The notes: generated by a model from the sequence alone, not told the origin. 64,000 nucleotides of DNA from Pseudomonas neuropathica (GCF_015461835.1 NZ_JACOPX010000014.1:169979-233978); one strand, 5' to 3'; positions 45,628 to 55,373 are shown, numbered from the stretch's first letter. Numbers and translations are program-made.

Positions 45628-46308
45628 TCAGCAAACCCAGGTGGCACGATTGGGTTGGTCCAGATGGCGAGCCAGATAGTCGGCGAATTCCTGGCGGGGA
45701 ATGGCTCTGGCGCCGAGACTGTGCAGATGATCGGTCGGCATCTGGCAATCGATCAGCACGAATCCCGAGTCTTTCAGGTGCCGCACCAGGGTGGCAAAGC
45801 CGAATTTCGAGGCGTTGTCGGCGCGGCTGAACATCGATTCACCAAAAAACAATTGGCCCATCGCCAAGCCGTACAGGCCACCGACCAGTTCGCCCTGATC
45901 CCAGACCTCCACCGAATGCGCGAAGCCGCGACGATGCAGTTCGACATAGGCGTCCTGCATCGCCTCGGTGATCCAGGTGCCATCGGCGTAATCCCTTGGT
46001 GCGGCACAGGCGCGGATCACGGCATCGAAATCCTGATCGAAGGTCACTTGATAGCGTTCCTGACGCAGCAGTTTGCCGAGGCTGCGCGAGACATGCAGTT
46101 CGTCGGGAAACAACACCGTGCGCGGATCCGGCGACCACCAGAGAATCGGCTGGCCCTCGGAAAACCATGGAAAGCAGCCATGGCGATAAGCCTGAATCAG
46201 CCGGTCGGCCGACAGATCGCCACCCGCAGCCAGCAATCCGTTGGGGTCGCGCATGGCCTTTTCCAGTGGCGGAAAAGTCAGGGAATTACGTTGTAACCAA
46301 GTCAGCAT
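45628..46308 (-). CDS. aat: Leucyl/phenylalanyl-tRNA-protein transferase
   Basis: This 226-aa enzyme attaches Leu or Phe to proteins with N-terminal Lys or Arg. FPPLEKAMRDPNGLLAAGGDLSADRLIQAYRHGCFPW is the signature, followed by WWSPDPRTVLFPDELHVSRSL and GELVGGLYGLAMGQLFFGESMFS. Length and start are standard. With bpt, clpS and clpA nearby, the leucine N-degron route is complete apart from ClpP. Confidence 0.97.
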   Translation of the reverse strand: MLTWLQRNSLTFPPLEKAMRDPNGLLAAGGDLSADRLIQAYRHGCFPWFSEGQPILWWSPDPRTVLFPDELHVSRSLGKLLRQERYQVTFDQDFDAVIRACAAPRDYADGTWITEAMQDAYVELHRRGFAHSVEVWDQGELVGGLYGLAMGQLFFGESMFSRADNASKFGFATLVRHLKDSGFVLIDCQMPTDHLHSLGARAIPRQEFADYLARHLDQPNRATWVC

Positions 46309-46369
46309 GGCATCCAGGCTTACAGAAGGGGAGGGCGGTGGGGCGTCTGGCCCGCGATAAAGTGTGCCG

Positions 46370-47329
46370 TTAAATCACAGGAATGTCGTCCAGATACTTC
46401 TCGGCATCCAGAGCGGCCATGCACCCGGCACCGGCTGACGTTACCGCCTGGCGGTAAACGTGGTCAGCCACGTCACCGGCGGCAAATACCCCGGGAATCT
46501 CGGTGGCGGTGGCGTCGCCGTCGCTGCCGCCCTTGACCCGCAAGTAACCGTCGCGCATCGGCAACTGGTCTTGGAACAGGTCGGTGTTGGGCTTGTGACC
46601 AATGGCAATGAATACGCCGGCCAACGCCAGTTCGTGGGTTTCGCCGGTATGACTGTCCCGCAGTCGCGCGCCGGTGACGCCGCCGGCATCGCCGAGCACT
46701 TCGTCGAGATTCTGGTTCCAGTGCAGGCGTACGTTGCCGTTCGCAGCTTTCTCGAACAGTTTGTCCTGAAGGATTTTCTCCGAACGCAGTTTGTCGCGAC
46801 GATGGATCAGGTGCACCTCCCTGGCGATGTTCGACAGGTAAAGTGCCTCCTCAACCGCCGTATTGCCGCCGCCGACTACGGCGACCACCTGATTGCGATA
46901 GAAGAAGCCGTCACAGGTCGCACAGGCGGAAACGCCTTTGCCGGCGAAGGCTTCTTCCGAGGGCAAGCCCAGATACTGCGCCGAGGCGCCGGTGGCAATG
47001 ATCAGTGCGTCGCAGGTGTAAGTGCCGCTGTCGCCGATAAGCTCGAACGGGCGCTGCTGCAACTTGGCGGTGTGGATGTGGTCGTAAACGATCTCTGTGG
47101 CAAAGCGTTCGGCGTGTTTCTGCATGCGCTCCATCAGCACCGGGCCGGTGAGGCCTTCGACGTCACCGGGCCAGTTGTCGACCTCGACGGTGGTGGTGAG
47201 CTGGCCACCGGCCTGCAGGCCAGTGATGACCACGGGTTTGAGGTTGGCGCGGGCGGCATACACGGCAGCGCTGTAACCGGCCGGGCCGGAGCCGAGGATA
47301 ATCAGGCGTGAATGCTTCGCTACGTTCAT
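46370..47329 (-). CDS. trxB: Thioredoxin-disulfide reductase
   Basis: This 319-aa flavoprotein is read from ATG 47329 with GAGG upstream. The FAD site GSGPAGYSAAVYAARA, the redox pair CATC at residues 136-139 and the NADPH site VVGGGNTAVEEALYLS are all visible. It reduces thioredoxin with NADPH. The open frame to 47431 is an unused extension. It is divergent from ftsK. Confidence 0.97.
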   Translation of the reverse strand: MNVAKHSRLIILGSGPAGYSAAVYAARANLKPVVITGLQAGGQLTTTVEVDNWPGDVEGLTGPVLMERMQKHAERFATEIVYDHIHTAKLQQRPFELIGDSGTYTCDALIIATGASAQYLGLPSEEAFAGKGVSACATCDGFFYRNQVVAVVGGGNTAVEEALYLSNIAREVHLIHRRDKLRSEKILQDKLFEKAANGNVRLHWNQNLDEVLGDAGGVTGARLRDSHTGETHELALAGVFIAIGHKPNTDLFQDQLPMRDGYLRVKGGSDGDATATEIPGVFAAGDVADHVYRQAVTSAGAGCMAALDAEKYLDDIPVI

Positions 47330-47653
47330 CAAATAGACCTCATAAGCCTTTGTCACAAAAGGTAATGCATGCTCAAATTGAGTCGCGGCTTCTGTGTGCT
47401 TGACTATGCTCAGTCCTGGGGCTTGAAGCATGGCATCGCACGCACAAACCCGTACAATGCCGGGCTGTTACAGAATGTTCGCCGTGCGCTGTATTTATAA
47501 AAGCGGCAGCACAGTGTTAAAAGTAGTCTCAGTTGCGCTCGTTGTTAAAAGTAGTCTCAGTTGCGCTCGTTAACTTTTTACCTGCCTGGATTGGGCAGTT
47601 TTTTATCGTCATTCAATAGATGGACGCGCCTCGGGCGCAGGAAAAGAAGCGTT
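47330..47653. other. Divergent trxB/ftsK region
   Basis: This 324-bp stretch has no gene. It holds a perfect 28-bp tandem duplication (47516-47571) and a short AT-rich segment (GTATTTATAA at 47491) that may include the ftsK -10. No repeat of the REP families is present. Confidence 0.6.
47516..47571. repeat. Perfect tandem duplication of 28 bp
   Basis: Bases 47516-47543 and 47544-47571 are identical (GTTAAAAGTAGTCTCAGTTG followed by CGCTCGTT), with no gap. The copies lie in the ftsK leader, 83 bp before the start codon. Confidence 0.95.
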
Positions 47654-50062
47654 TTGAAGAAATCCACCGAAGCACCAAAAACAGTCGTCCCGCTCTGGCG
47701 CCAACAGTTGCACTACCGGCTCAAGGAAGGTGCATTGATCGCCATCGGCGCCTTGTGCCTGTTCCTGATGATGGCTTTGCTGACCTACGGCAAGGACGAT
47801 CCAGGCTGGAGCCACAACAGCAAGATCGATGACGTACAGAATTTCGGCGGCCCGGCGGGTTCTTACAGCGCCGACATCCTGTTCATGGTGCTGGGTTACT
47901 TCGCCTATATCTTCCCGTTGCTGCTGGCGATCAAGGCGTACCAGATTTTCCGCCAGCGCCACGAGCCGTGGCAGTGGAGCGGCTGGCTGTTTTCCTGGCG
48001 TCTGATCGGTCTGGTGTTTCTGGTGTTGTCTGGCGCTGCGCTGGCGCATCTGCACTTTCACGCGGCCTCGGGCCTGCCGGCGGGGGCTGGTGGCGCGCTG
48101 GGCGAAAGCCTCGGCAATCTGGCGAAGAACGCCCTGAACATTCAGGGCAGCACGCTGTTGTTCATTGCGTTGTTCCTGTTTGGCCTGACCGTGTTTACCG
48201 ACCTGTCGTGGTTCAAGGTGATGGACATCACCGGCAAGATCACCCTTGATCTGTTCGAACTGTTTCAAGGCGCGCTCAATCGCTGGTGGTCGGCTCGTAC
48301 CGAGCGCAAGCAACTGGTTGCGCAATTGCGTGAAGTCGACGATCGCGTGCATGACGTGGTCGCGCCGACGGTCACTGACAAACGCGAACAAGCCAAAGTC
48401 AAAGAACGCCTGATCGAACGTGAGCAAGCCCTGAGCAAGCACATGTCCGACCGCGAGAAACAAGTGCCGCCGGTTATCGCCCCGGCCCCGGCCAAGGCGC
48501 CCGAGCCAAGCAAGCGCGTGCAGAAAGAGAAACAGGTGCCGTTGTTCGTCGACAGCGCCGTGGAAGGCACCTTGCCGCCGATCTCGATTCTTGATCCTGC
48601 GGAAAAGAAACAACTCAATTACTCACCGGAATCCCTGGCGGCCGTGGGCCACTTGCTGGAAATCAAGCTCAAGGAGTTCGGTGTCGAGGTCACGGTGGAT
48701 TCAATTCACCCGGGCCCGGTGATTACCCGTTACGAAATTCAGCCTGCCGCCGGCGTCAAAGTCAGCCGCATCGCCAACCTGGCCAAAGACCTTGCACGTT
48801 CCCTGGCTGTGACCAGTGTGCGGGTGGTCGAGGTGATTCCGGGCAAGACCACCGTCGGTATCGAGATTCCCAACGAAGACCGGCAGATCGTGCGCTTCTC
48901 CGAAGTGCTGTCGACGCCTGAATACGACAATTTCAAATCGCCGGTCACCCTGGCGTTGGGTCACGACATCGGCGGTAAGCCGGTCATTACTGACCTGGCG
49001 AAGATGCCGCACCTGCTGGTGGCCGGTACGACCGGTTCCGGTAAGTCGGTGGGTGTGAACGCGATGATCCTGTCGATCCTGTTCAAGTCCGGCCCGGAAG
49101 ACGCCAAGCTGATCATGATCGACCCGAAAATGTTGGAGCTGTCGATCTACGAAGGCATTCCGCATCTGCTGTGCCCGGTCGTCACCGACATGAAGGACGC
49201 CGCCAACGCCTTGCGCTGGAGCGTTGCCGAGATGGAGCGCCGCTACAAGCTGATGGCGAAAATGGGCGTGCGCAACCTGTCCGGCTTCAACGCCAAGGTC
49301 AAGGAAGCCCAGGACGCCGGCGAACCGTTGAGCGATCCGCTGTACAAGCGTGAAAGCATTCACGACGAAGCGCCGCTGCTGCAGAAACTGCCGACCATTG
49401 TCGTGGTGGTTGACGAATTCGCCGACATGATGATGATCGTCGGCAAGAAGGTTGAAGAACTGATCGCCCGTATCGCCCAGAAGGCCCGTGCTGCCGGTAT
49501 TCACTTGATCCTCGCGACCCAGCGGCCGTCGGTGGACGTGATCACCGGTCTGATCAAGGCCAACATTCCGACGCGTATGGCGTTCCAGGTGTCGAGCAAG
49601 ATCGACTCCCGCACCATCATCGATCAGGGTGGCGCCGAACAACTGCTCGGTCACGGTGACATGCTCTACATGCCGCCGGGCACCAGCCTGCCGATTCGGG
49701 TTCACGGTGCATTCGTATCCGACGATGAGGTACACCGTGTGGTCGAAGCGTGGAAACTGCGCGGCGCACCGGAATACAACGATGACATCCTCAACGGTGT
49801 CGAAGAAGCTGGCAGCGGTTTTGAAGGCAGCAGCGGTGGCGGCGACGGCGATGATCCGGAAGCCGACGCGCTGTACGACGAAGCGGTACAGTTCGTACTC
49901 GAAAGCCGTCGCGCCTCGATTTCCGCGGTACAGCGCAAGTTGAAGATCGGCTACAACCGCGCCGCTCGGATGATCGAAGCCATGGAAATGGCCGGCGTCG
50001 TCACCTCGATGAACACCAACGGTTCCCGTGAAGTCCTGGCCCCGGGCCCGGTACGCGACTGA
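47654..50062 (+). CDS. ftsK: DNA translocase FtsK
   Basis: This 802-aa protein is best read from TTG 47654 (MKKSTEAPKTVVPLWRQQLHYRLKEG) with AGGAAAAG upstream. The ATG at 47561 adds 31 residues of low family resemblance over the duplicated leader. Four transmembrane helices lie in the first 190 residues, then a linker, and the motor domain with Walker A GTTGSGKS at 458-465. The C-terminal gamma winged helix (ASISAVQRKLKIGYNRAARMIEAMEMAGVV) reads KOPS and activates XerCD at dif. It couples division with chromosome segregation. Confidence 0.96.
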   Translation: MKKSTEAPKTVVPLWRQQLHYRLKEGALIAIGALCLFLMMALLTYGKDDPGWSHNSKIDDVQNFGGPAGSYSADILFMVLGYFAYIFPLLLAIKAYQIFRQRHEPWQWSGWLFSWRLIGLVFLVLSGAALAHLHFHAASGLPAGAGGALGESLGNLAKNALNIQGSTLLFIALFLFGLTVFTDLSWFKVMDITGKITLDLFELFQGALNRWWSARTERKQLVAQLREVDDRVHDVVAPTVTDKREQAKVKERLIEREQALSKHMSDREKQVPPVIAPAPAKAPEPSKRVQKEKQVPLFVDSAVEGTLPPISILDPAEKKQLNYSPESLAAVGHLLEIKLKEFGVEVTVDSIHPGPVITRYEIQPAAGVKVSRIANLAKDLARSLAVTSVRVVEVIPGKTTVGIEIPNEDRQIVRFSEVLSTPEYDNFKSPVTLALGHDIGGKPVITDLAKMPHLLVAGTTGSGKSVGVNAMILSILFKSGPEDAKLIMIDPKMLELSIYEGIPHLLCPVVTDMKDAANALRWSVAEMERRYKLMAKMGVRNLSGFNAKVKEAQDAGEPLSDPLYKRESIHDEAPLLQKLPTIVVVVDEFADMMMIVGKKVEELIARIAQKARAAGIHLILATQRPSVDVITGLIKANIPTRMAFQVSSKIDSRTIIDQGGAEQLLGHGDMLYMPPGTSLPIRVHGAFVSDDEVHRVVEAWKLRGAPEYNDDILNGVEEAGSGFEGSSGGGDGDDPEADALYDEAVQFVLESRRASISAVQRKLKIGYNRAARMIEAMEMAGVVTSMNTNGSREVLAPGPVRD

Positions 50063-50129
50063 TTGCAAACGCAAGAGGCGGGACAATGATGTGCCGCCGC
50101 TCTCCCAACGAGTATTCAAGAGGACTCCC

Positions 50130-50750
50130 ATGCGTCTTATCCGCATGCTGCTGCCAGTACTGGCGCTGACCACTCTCACGGCCCACGCCGATGACAAGGA
50201 CGTGGCGCGTCTGACCCAATTGCTGGAAACATCCAAGACCCTGAGCGCGAACTTCTCGCAGCTGACCCTCGACGGCAGCGGCACGCAGTTGCAGGAAACC
50301 ACCGGCAACATGACCCTGCAGCGTCCGGGCCTGTTCTACTGGCACACCAATGCGCCGGCCGAGCAGACCATGGTCTCCGACGGCAAGAAAGTCACCCTGT
50401 GGGATCCGGACCTGGAACAGGCCACCATCAAGAAGCTCGACGAGCGTCTGACCCAAACCCCGGCGCTGCTGCTGTCCGGTGATGTGTCGAAGATCAGCCA
50501 GAGCTTTGATATCAGCGCGAAAGAAGCAGGCGGCGTTATCGACTTCACCCTCAAGCCGAAAACCAAAGACACTCTGTTCGATAACCTGCGTCTGTCGTTC
50601 CGCAACGGTCTGCTCAACGATATGCAACTGATCGACAGCGTCGGCCAGCGCACCAACATCCTGTTTACCGGGGTCAAGGCCAACGAGCCAGTACCGGCAA
50701 CCAAGTTCAAGTTCGACATCCCCAAGGGTGCCGACGTGATCCAGGAATAA
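50130..50750 (+). CDS. lolA: Outer-membrane lipoprotein carrier LolA
   Basis: This 206-aa periplasmic chaperone is read from ATG 50130, with a signal peptide (MRLIRMLLPVLALTTLTAHA). It carries lipoproteins from LolCDE to LolB. FSQLTLDGSGTQLQETTGNMTLQRPGLFYW is the family block. The open frame begins 34 codons earlier, but AGAGG favours the inner start. It follows ftsK by 67 bp, as in E. coli. Confidence 0.95.
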   Translation: MRLIRMLLPVLALTTLTAHADDKDVARLTQLLETSKTLSANFSQLTLDGSGTQLQETTGNMTLQRPGLFYWHTNAPAEQTMVSDGKKVTLWDPDLEQATIKKLDERLTQTPALLLSGDVSKISQSFDISAKEAGGVIDFTLKPKTKDTLFDNLRLSFRNGLLNDMQLIDSVGQRTNILFTGVKANEPVPATKFKFDIPKGADVIQE

Positions 50751-50763
50751 ACACAAAACCCTT

Positions 50764-50853
50764 TGTAGGATTGAGCCTGCTCGCGATTCGATTTGTCAGT
50801 CACATCTTCATCGTCTGACCCACCGCTATCGCGAGCAGGCTCACTCCTACAGG
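50764..50853. repeat. REP pair (family 1)
   Basis: Arms TGTAGGATTGAGCCTGCTCG and its complement near 50828-50852 are separated by about 40 nt, between lolA and rarA. Confidence 0.85.
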
Positions 50854-50891
50854 GGCAATGATCGGCAAAATAGAGGTTTCAACGCTACGTG

Positions 50892-52214
50892 ATGGATCTG
50901 TTTCGCAGTGCACCGATTGCCCAGCCACTGGCCGCGCGTTTGCGTGCGACCAATCTGGATGAGTATGTCGGTCAGGAGCACGTGCTCGCTCGCGGCAAGC
51001 CTCTGCGTGAGGCGCTGGAGCAGGGTGCCCTGCATTCGATGATCTTCTGGGGCCCGCCGGGTGTGGGCAAAACCACGCTGGCGCGGTTGCTTGCAGAAGT
51101 CTCCGATGCACACTTCGAAACGGTCTCGGCGGTGCTCGCCGGGGTCAAGGAGATCCGTCAGGCCGTTGAAATCGCCAAGCAGCAGGCCGGCCAGTACGGC
51201 AAGCGCACAATTCTGTTCGTCGATGAAGTGCACCGTTTCAACAAGTCCCAGCAGGACGCATTCCTGCCGTACGTTGAAGACGGCACGCTGATCTTCATCG
51301 GCGCCACCACCGAAAACCCTTCGTTCGAACTCAACAACGCTCTTTTGTCGCGTGCCCGCGTCTACGTGCTGAAAAGCCTCGACGAAGCGGCGCTGCGCAA
51401 ACTGGTGCACCGCGCGCTTACCGAAGAGCGCGGTCTGGGCAAGCGCAACCTGACGCTGAACGATGAAGGCTTCAAGATGCTGCTGTCCGCCGCCGATGGC
51501 GATGGCCGGCGTCTGCTCAACCTGCTGGAAAACGCCTCGGACCTGGCTGAAGACAACAGCGAAATCGGCACCGAGCTGCTGCAGAGCCTGCTCGGCGACA
51601 CCCGCCGGCGTTTCGACAAGGGCGGCGAAGCGTTCTACGACCAGATATCGGCGCTGCACAAGTCCGTGCGCGGCTCCAACCCCGACGGTGCACTGTACTG
51701 GTTTGCGCGAATGATCGACGGCGGTTGTGATCCGCTGTACCTGGCCCGGCGCGTAGTGCGCATGGCCAGCGAAGACATCGGCAATGCCGACCCGCGCGCC
51801 CTCAGCCTGTGCCTGGCGGCGTGGGAAGTGCAGGAGCGTCTCGGCAGCCCGGAAGGCGAGTTGGCCGTGGCCCAAGCCATCACCTATCTGGCCTGTGCGC
51901 CAAAAAGCAACGCGGTGTACATGGGCTTCAAAACCGCTTTGCGCGCCGCCGCTGAAAACGGCTCTCTTGAGGTGCCACTGCACCTGCGCAACGCACCGAC
52001 CAAACTGATGAAACAATTGGGCTACGGTGACGAATACCGCTACGCCCACGACGAGCCGGACGCTTATGCCGCCGGCGAAGACTATTTCCCGGAAGAGCTT
52101 GATCCCATCCCGTTCTACCAACCGGTGCCGCGCGGTCTGGAATTGAAGATCGGCGAGAAGCTCAACCACCTCGCCCAACTCGATCGTTTAAGCCCTCGGC
52201 AGCGGAGAAAATAG
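50892..52214 (+). CDS. rarA: Replication-associated recombination protein A (MgsA/RarA)
   Basis: This 440-aa AAA+ ATPase is related to clamp loaders and WRNIP1 and acts at stalled forks. Walker A is GPPGVGKTTLAR, Walker B DEVHRFNKSQQD and sensor 1 GATTENPSFELN. The C-terminal tetramerisation domain is complete (YARSEDIG-like RMASEDIGNADPRAL, YLACAPKSNAVY). The start is ATG 50892; a GTG immediately before it is also possible. Confidence 0.96.
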   Translation: MDLFRSAPIAQPLAARLRATNLDEYVGQEHVLARGKPLREALEQGALHSMIFWGPPGVGKTTLARLLAEVSDAHFETVSAVLAGVKEIRQAVEIAKQQAGQYGKRTILFVDEVHRFNKSQQDAFLPYVEDGTLIFIGATTENPSFELNNALLSRARVYVLKSLDEAALRKLVHRALTEERGLGKRNLTLNDEGFKMLLSAADGDGRRLLNLLENASDLAEDNSEIGTELLQSLLGDTRRRFDKGGEAFYDQISALHKSVRGSNPDGALYWFARMIDGGCDPLYLARRVVRMASEDIGNADPRALSLCLAAWEVQERLGSPEGELAVAQAITYLACAPKSNAVYMGFKTALRAAAENGSLEVPLHLRNAPTKLMKQLGYGDEYRYAHDEPDAYAAGEDYFPEELDPIPFYQPVPRGLELKIGEKLNHLAQLDRLSPRQRRK

Positions 52215-52588
52215 TGCTTCCATTGATCATTGCGGTCTCCGCTGGCGGGGTTGCCGGCACCTTGTTGCGCTTCGCCACCGGTAATTGGGTCAACGCCAAT
52301 TGGCCGCGGCACTTCTATACCGCGACGCTGGCCGTTAATATCGTGGGCTGTCTGCTGATTGGCGTGTTGTACGGCCTGTTTTTGATACGCCCGGAAGTGC
52401 CGATCGAGGTGCGTGCCGGGTTGATGGTCGGCTTCCTCGGGGGGCTGACGACTTTTTCATCCTTTTCACTGGATACGGTGCGCTTGCTGGAAAGCGGGCA
52501 AGTGCCGCTGGCCCTGGGCTATGCGGCACTCAGCGTATTCGGCGGGCTGCTCGCGACGTGGGCCGGCCTGTCTTTGACCAAACTTTGA
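52214..52588 (+). CDS. crcB: Fluoride efflux transporter CrcB
   Basis: This 124-aa protein has four transmembrane helices and forms a dual-topology dimeric fluoride channel. GGVAGTLLRF, NIVGCLLIGVLYG and GFLGGLTTFSSFSLDT are signatures, the last holding the phenylalanine box. It starts with GTG overlapping the rarA stop by one base (TAGTG), so its translation is probably coupled. Confidence 0.95.
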   Translation: MLPLIIAVSAGGVAGTLLRFATGNWVNANWPRHFYTATLAVNIVGCLLIGVLYGLFLIRPEVPIEVRAGLMVGFLGGLTTFSSFSLDTVRLLESGQVPLALGYAALSVFGGLLATWAGLSLTKL

Positions 52589-52603
52589 TAACGAGAAACC
52601 GAC

Positions 52604-53884
52604 ATGCTCGATTCCAAACTGTTACGTAGCAACCTTCAGGACGTAGCGGACCGCCTGGCTTCCCGTGGCTTTGCCCTGGATACCGCGCGCATCGAAGCGC
52701 TGGAAGATCAGCGCAAGACCGTCCAGACCCGCACCGAAGCACTGCAGGCTGAGCGTAACGCGCGTTCCAAATCCATCGGTCAGGCCAAGCAGCGCGGCGA
52801 AGACATCGCGCCGTTGATGGCGGACGTCGAGCGCATGGCGGGCGAACTGAGCGCCGGTAAAGTCGAGCTGGACGCGATCCAGACCGAACTGGATTCGATC
52901 CTGCTGGGTATCCCGAACCTGCCGCACGAATCCGTGCCGGTCGGTAAAGACGAAGACGACAACGTCGAAGTGCGCCGCTGGGGCACGCCGACTGCTTTCG
53001 ATTTCGAAGTGAAAGATCACGTTGCCCTGGGCGAGAAGTTCGGCTGGCTGGACTTCGAAACCGCCGCCAAGCTGTCCGGCGCGCGTTTCGCCCTGCTGCG
53101 TGGCCCGATCGCGCGTCTGCACCGCGCCCTGGCGCAGTTCATGATCAACCTGCACGTCAACGAGCACGGCTACGAAGAGGCTTACACGCCTTATCTGGTC
53201 CAGGCCCCGGCGCTGCAAGGCACCGGTCAACTGCCGAAGTTCGAAGAAGACCTGTTCAAGATCGCGCGCGAAGGCGAAGCCGATCTGTACCTGATCCCGA
53301 CCGCTGAAGTGTCGCTGACCAACATCGTTGCCGGCGAAATCGTCGATTCGAAACTGCTGCCGATCAAGTTCGTCGCGCACACTCCGTGCTTCCGCAGTGA
53401 AGCCGGTGCATCGGGCCGTGACACCCGCGGCATGATCCGTCAGCACCAGTTCGACAAAGTCGAAATGGTCCAGATCGTTGAGCCATCGACTTCGATGGAA
53501 GCGCTGGAAGGCCTGACCGCCAACGCTGAAAAGGTCCTGCAATTGCTCGGTCTGCCTTACCGCACCCTGGCGCTGTGCACCGGCGACATGGGTTTCAGCG
53601 CGGTCAAGACCTACGATCTGGAAGTGTGGATCCCGAGCCAGGACAAGTACCGCGAAATCTCCTCGTGCTCGAACTGCGGCGACTTCCAGGCCCGTCGTAT
53701 GCAAGCGCGTTTCCGCAACCCGGAAACCGGCAAGCCTGAGCTGGTACACACTTTGAACGGTTCGGGTCTGGCAGTCGGCCGTACGCTGGTTGCCGTGCTG
53801 GAAAACTACCAGCAGGCCGACGGTTCGATCCGTGTGCCGGACGTGCTGAAGCCGTACATGGGTGGCCTTGAGGTCATCGGCTAA
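52604..53884 (+). CDS. serS: Seryl-tRNA synthetase
   Basis: This 426-aa class II synthetase has an N-terminal antiparallel coiled coil (about residues 30-100) that contacts the long variable arm of tRNA-Ser. Motif 2 is FRSEAGASGRDTRGMIRQHQF and motif 3 GSGLAVGRTLVAVLENYQ. The gene is 15 bp after crcB and is followed directly by cysG. Confidence 0.97.
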   Translation: MLDSKLLRSNLQDVADRLASRGFALDTARIEALEDQRKTVQTRTEALQAERNARSKSIGQAKQRGEDIAPLMADVERMAGELSAGKVELDAIQTELDSILLGIPNLPHESVPVGKDEDDNVEVRRWGTPTAFDFEVKDHVALGEKFGWLDFETAAKLSGARFALLRGPIARLHRALAQFMINLHVNEHGYEEAYTPYLVQAPALQGTGQLPKFEEDLFKIAREGEADLYLIPTAEVSLTNIVAGEIVDSKLLPIKFVAHTPCFRSEAGASGRDTRGMIRQHQFDKVEMVQIVEPSTSMEALEGLTANAEKVLQLLGLPYRTLALCTGDMGFSAVKTYDLEVWIPSQDKYREISSCSNCGDFQARRMQARFRNPETGKPELVHTLNGSGLAVGRTLVAVLENYQQADGSIRVPDVLKPYMGGLEVIG

Positions 53885-55279
53885 ATGAAATATCTGCCGC
53901 TGTTTCACAACCTGCGCGGCAGTCGTGTGTTGGTCGTCGGTGGGGGGGAAATTGCCTTGCGCAAATCCCGCCTGCTGGCCGATGCCGGTGCGCTGCTGCG
54001 GGTGGTCGCACCTGAAATCGAAACGCAACTGCGTGAGCTGGTTACCGCTTCTGGCGGTGAATGCCTGTTGCGCGGTTACGTCGAGGCGGATCTCGACGGT
54101 TGCGGGCTGATTATTGCCGCTACCGACGATGAGACGCTGAACGCACAAGTCTCCACCGATGCGCACAAGCGCTGCGTGCCGGTCAACGTGGTCGACGCGC
54201 CGGCCTTGTGCAGCGTGATCTTCCCGGCGATTGTCGACCGTTCGCCGCTGATCATTGCCGTGTCCAGCGGCGGCGATGCGCCGGTGCTGGCGCGTTTGAT
54301 CCGCGCCAAGATCGAAACCTGGATTCCATCGACCTACGGCCAATTGGCCGGGCTGGCAGCGCGTTTTCGCAATCAGGTGAAAGGCCTGTTTCCGGATGTG
54401 CAACAGCGTCGTGGTTTCTGGGAAGACGTGTTTCAGGGGCCGATTGCCGATCGCCAACTGGCCGGGCAGGGCGCCGAAGCCGAGCGTCTGCTGCAAGCCA
54501 AGATCGATGGTGAAGCCATGGTCACGACCGGCGAGGTGTATCTGGTCGGCGCGGGCCCGGGCGATCCGGATCTGCTGACCTTCAAGGCTTTGCGTCTGAT
54601 GCAGCAAGCCGACGTGGTGCTCTACGACCGTTTGGTTGCACCTGCGATTCTTGAGCTATGCCGTCGTGATGCCGAGCGGGTCTACGTCGGCAAGCGTCGT
54701 GCTGATCACGCCGTGCCGCAGGATCAGATCAACCAGCAACTGGTCGATCTGGCCAAGGCCGGCAAACGCGTGGTCCGGTTGAAGGGCGGTGATCCGTTTA
54801 TCTTCGGCCGGGGCGGCGAAGAGATCGAAGAGCTGGCCGCTCACGGCATTCCATTTCAGGTGGTGCCGGGTATTACGGCGGCAAGTGGTTGCGCGGCGTA
54901 TGCCGGGATTCCGCTGACGCACCGTGATTACGCGCAGTCGGTGCGCTTTGTTACCGGCCATCTGAAGGACGGCTCCACCGATCTGCCTTGGGCCGACCTT
55001 GTCGCGCCGGCGCAGACGCTGGTGTTCTACATGGGCCTGGTCGGGTTGCCGGTCATCTGCGAACAACTGATCAAACATGGTCGTTCAGCCGATACCCCGG
55101 CGGCGTTGATTCAGCAGGGCACCACGGTCAATCAGCGCGTCTTCACCGGCACGCTGGCTGATTTGCCGCGACTGGTGGCGGAGCATGAAGTGCATGCGCC
55201 GACATTGGTGATCGTTGGTGAAGTGGTGCAACTGCGCGAGAAGCTGGCGTGGTTCGAAGGGGCTCAGGCGCAGGTCTGA
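53885..55279 (+). CDS. cysG: Siroheme synthase (multifunctional)
   Basis: This 464-aa fusion starts at the base after the serS stop. Residues 1-205 are the precorrin-2 dehydrogenase/ferrochelatase domain (VVGGGEIALRKSRLLADAGA, ATDDETLNAQV). Residues 215-464 are uroporphyrinogen-III methyltransferase (VGAGPGDPDLLTFKAL, LKGGDPFIFGRGGEE, VPGITAASGCAAYAGIPLTHR). It makes the siroheme cofactor of sulfite and nitrite reductases. Confidence 0.97.
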   Translation: MKYLPLFHNLRGSRVLVVGGGEIALRKSRLLADAGALLRVVAPEIETQLRELVTASGGECLLRGYVEADLDGCGLIIAATDDETLNAQVSTDAHKRCVPVNVVDAPALCSVIFPAIVDRSPLIIAVSSGGDAPVLARLIRAKIETWIPSTYGQLAGLAARFRNQVKGLFPDVQQRRGFWEDVFQGPIADRQLAGQGAEAERLLQAKIDGEAMVTTGEVYLVGAGPGDPDLLTFKALRLMQQADVVLYDRLVAPAILELCRRDAERVYVGKRRADHAVPQDQINQQLVDLAKAGKRVVRLKGGDPFIFGRGGEEIEELAAHGIPFQVVPGITAASGCAAYAGIPLTHRDYAQSVRFVTGHLKDGSTDLPWADLVAPAQTLVFYMGLVGLPVICEQLIKHGRSADTPAALIQQGTTVNQRVFTGTLADLPRLVAEHEVHAPTLVIVGEVVQLREKLAWFEGAQAQV

Positions 55280-55282
55280 GTC

Positions 55283-55363
55283 AGATCAAAAGATCGCAGC
55301 CTTCGGCAGCTCCTACATGAGAATGCGTTCCCTGTAGGAGCTGCCGAAGGCTGCGATCTTTTG
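55283..55363. repeat. Inverted repeat of family 2
   Basis: AGATCGCAGCCTTCGGCAGC and its complement form arms at 55283-55317 and 55333-55363 with a 15-nt loop. They lie between the convergent genes cysG and yqjG, and a T-rich TTTTGCTTTTT follows, so it may serve as terminator. Confidence 0.88.
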
Positions 55364-55373
55364 CTTTTTGCTA

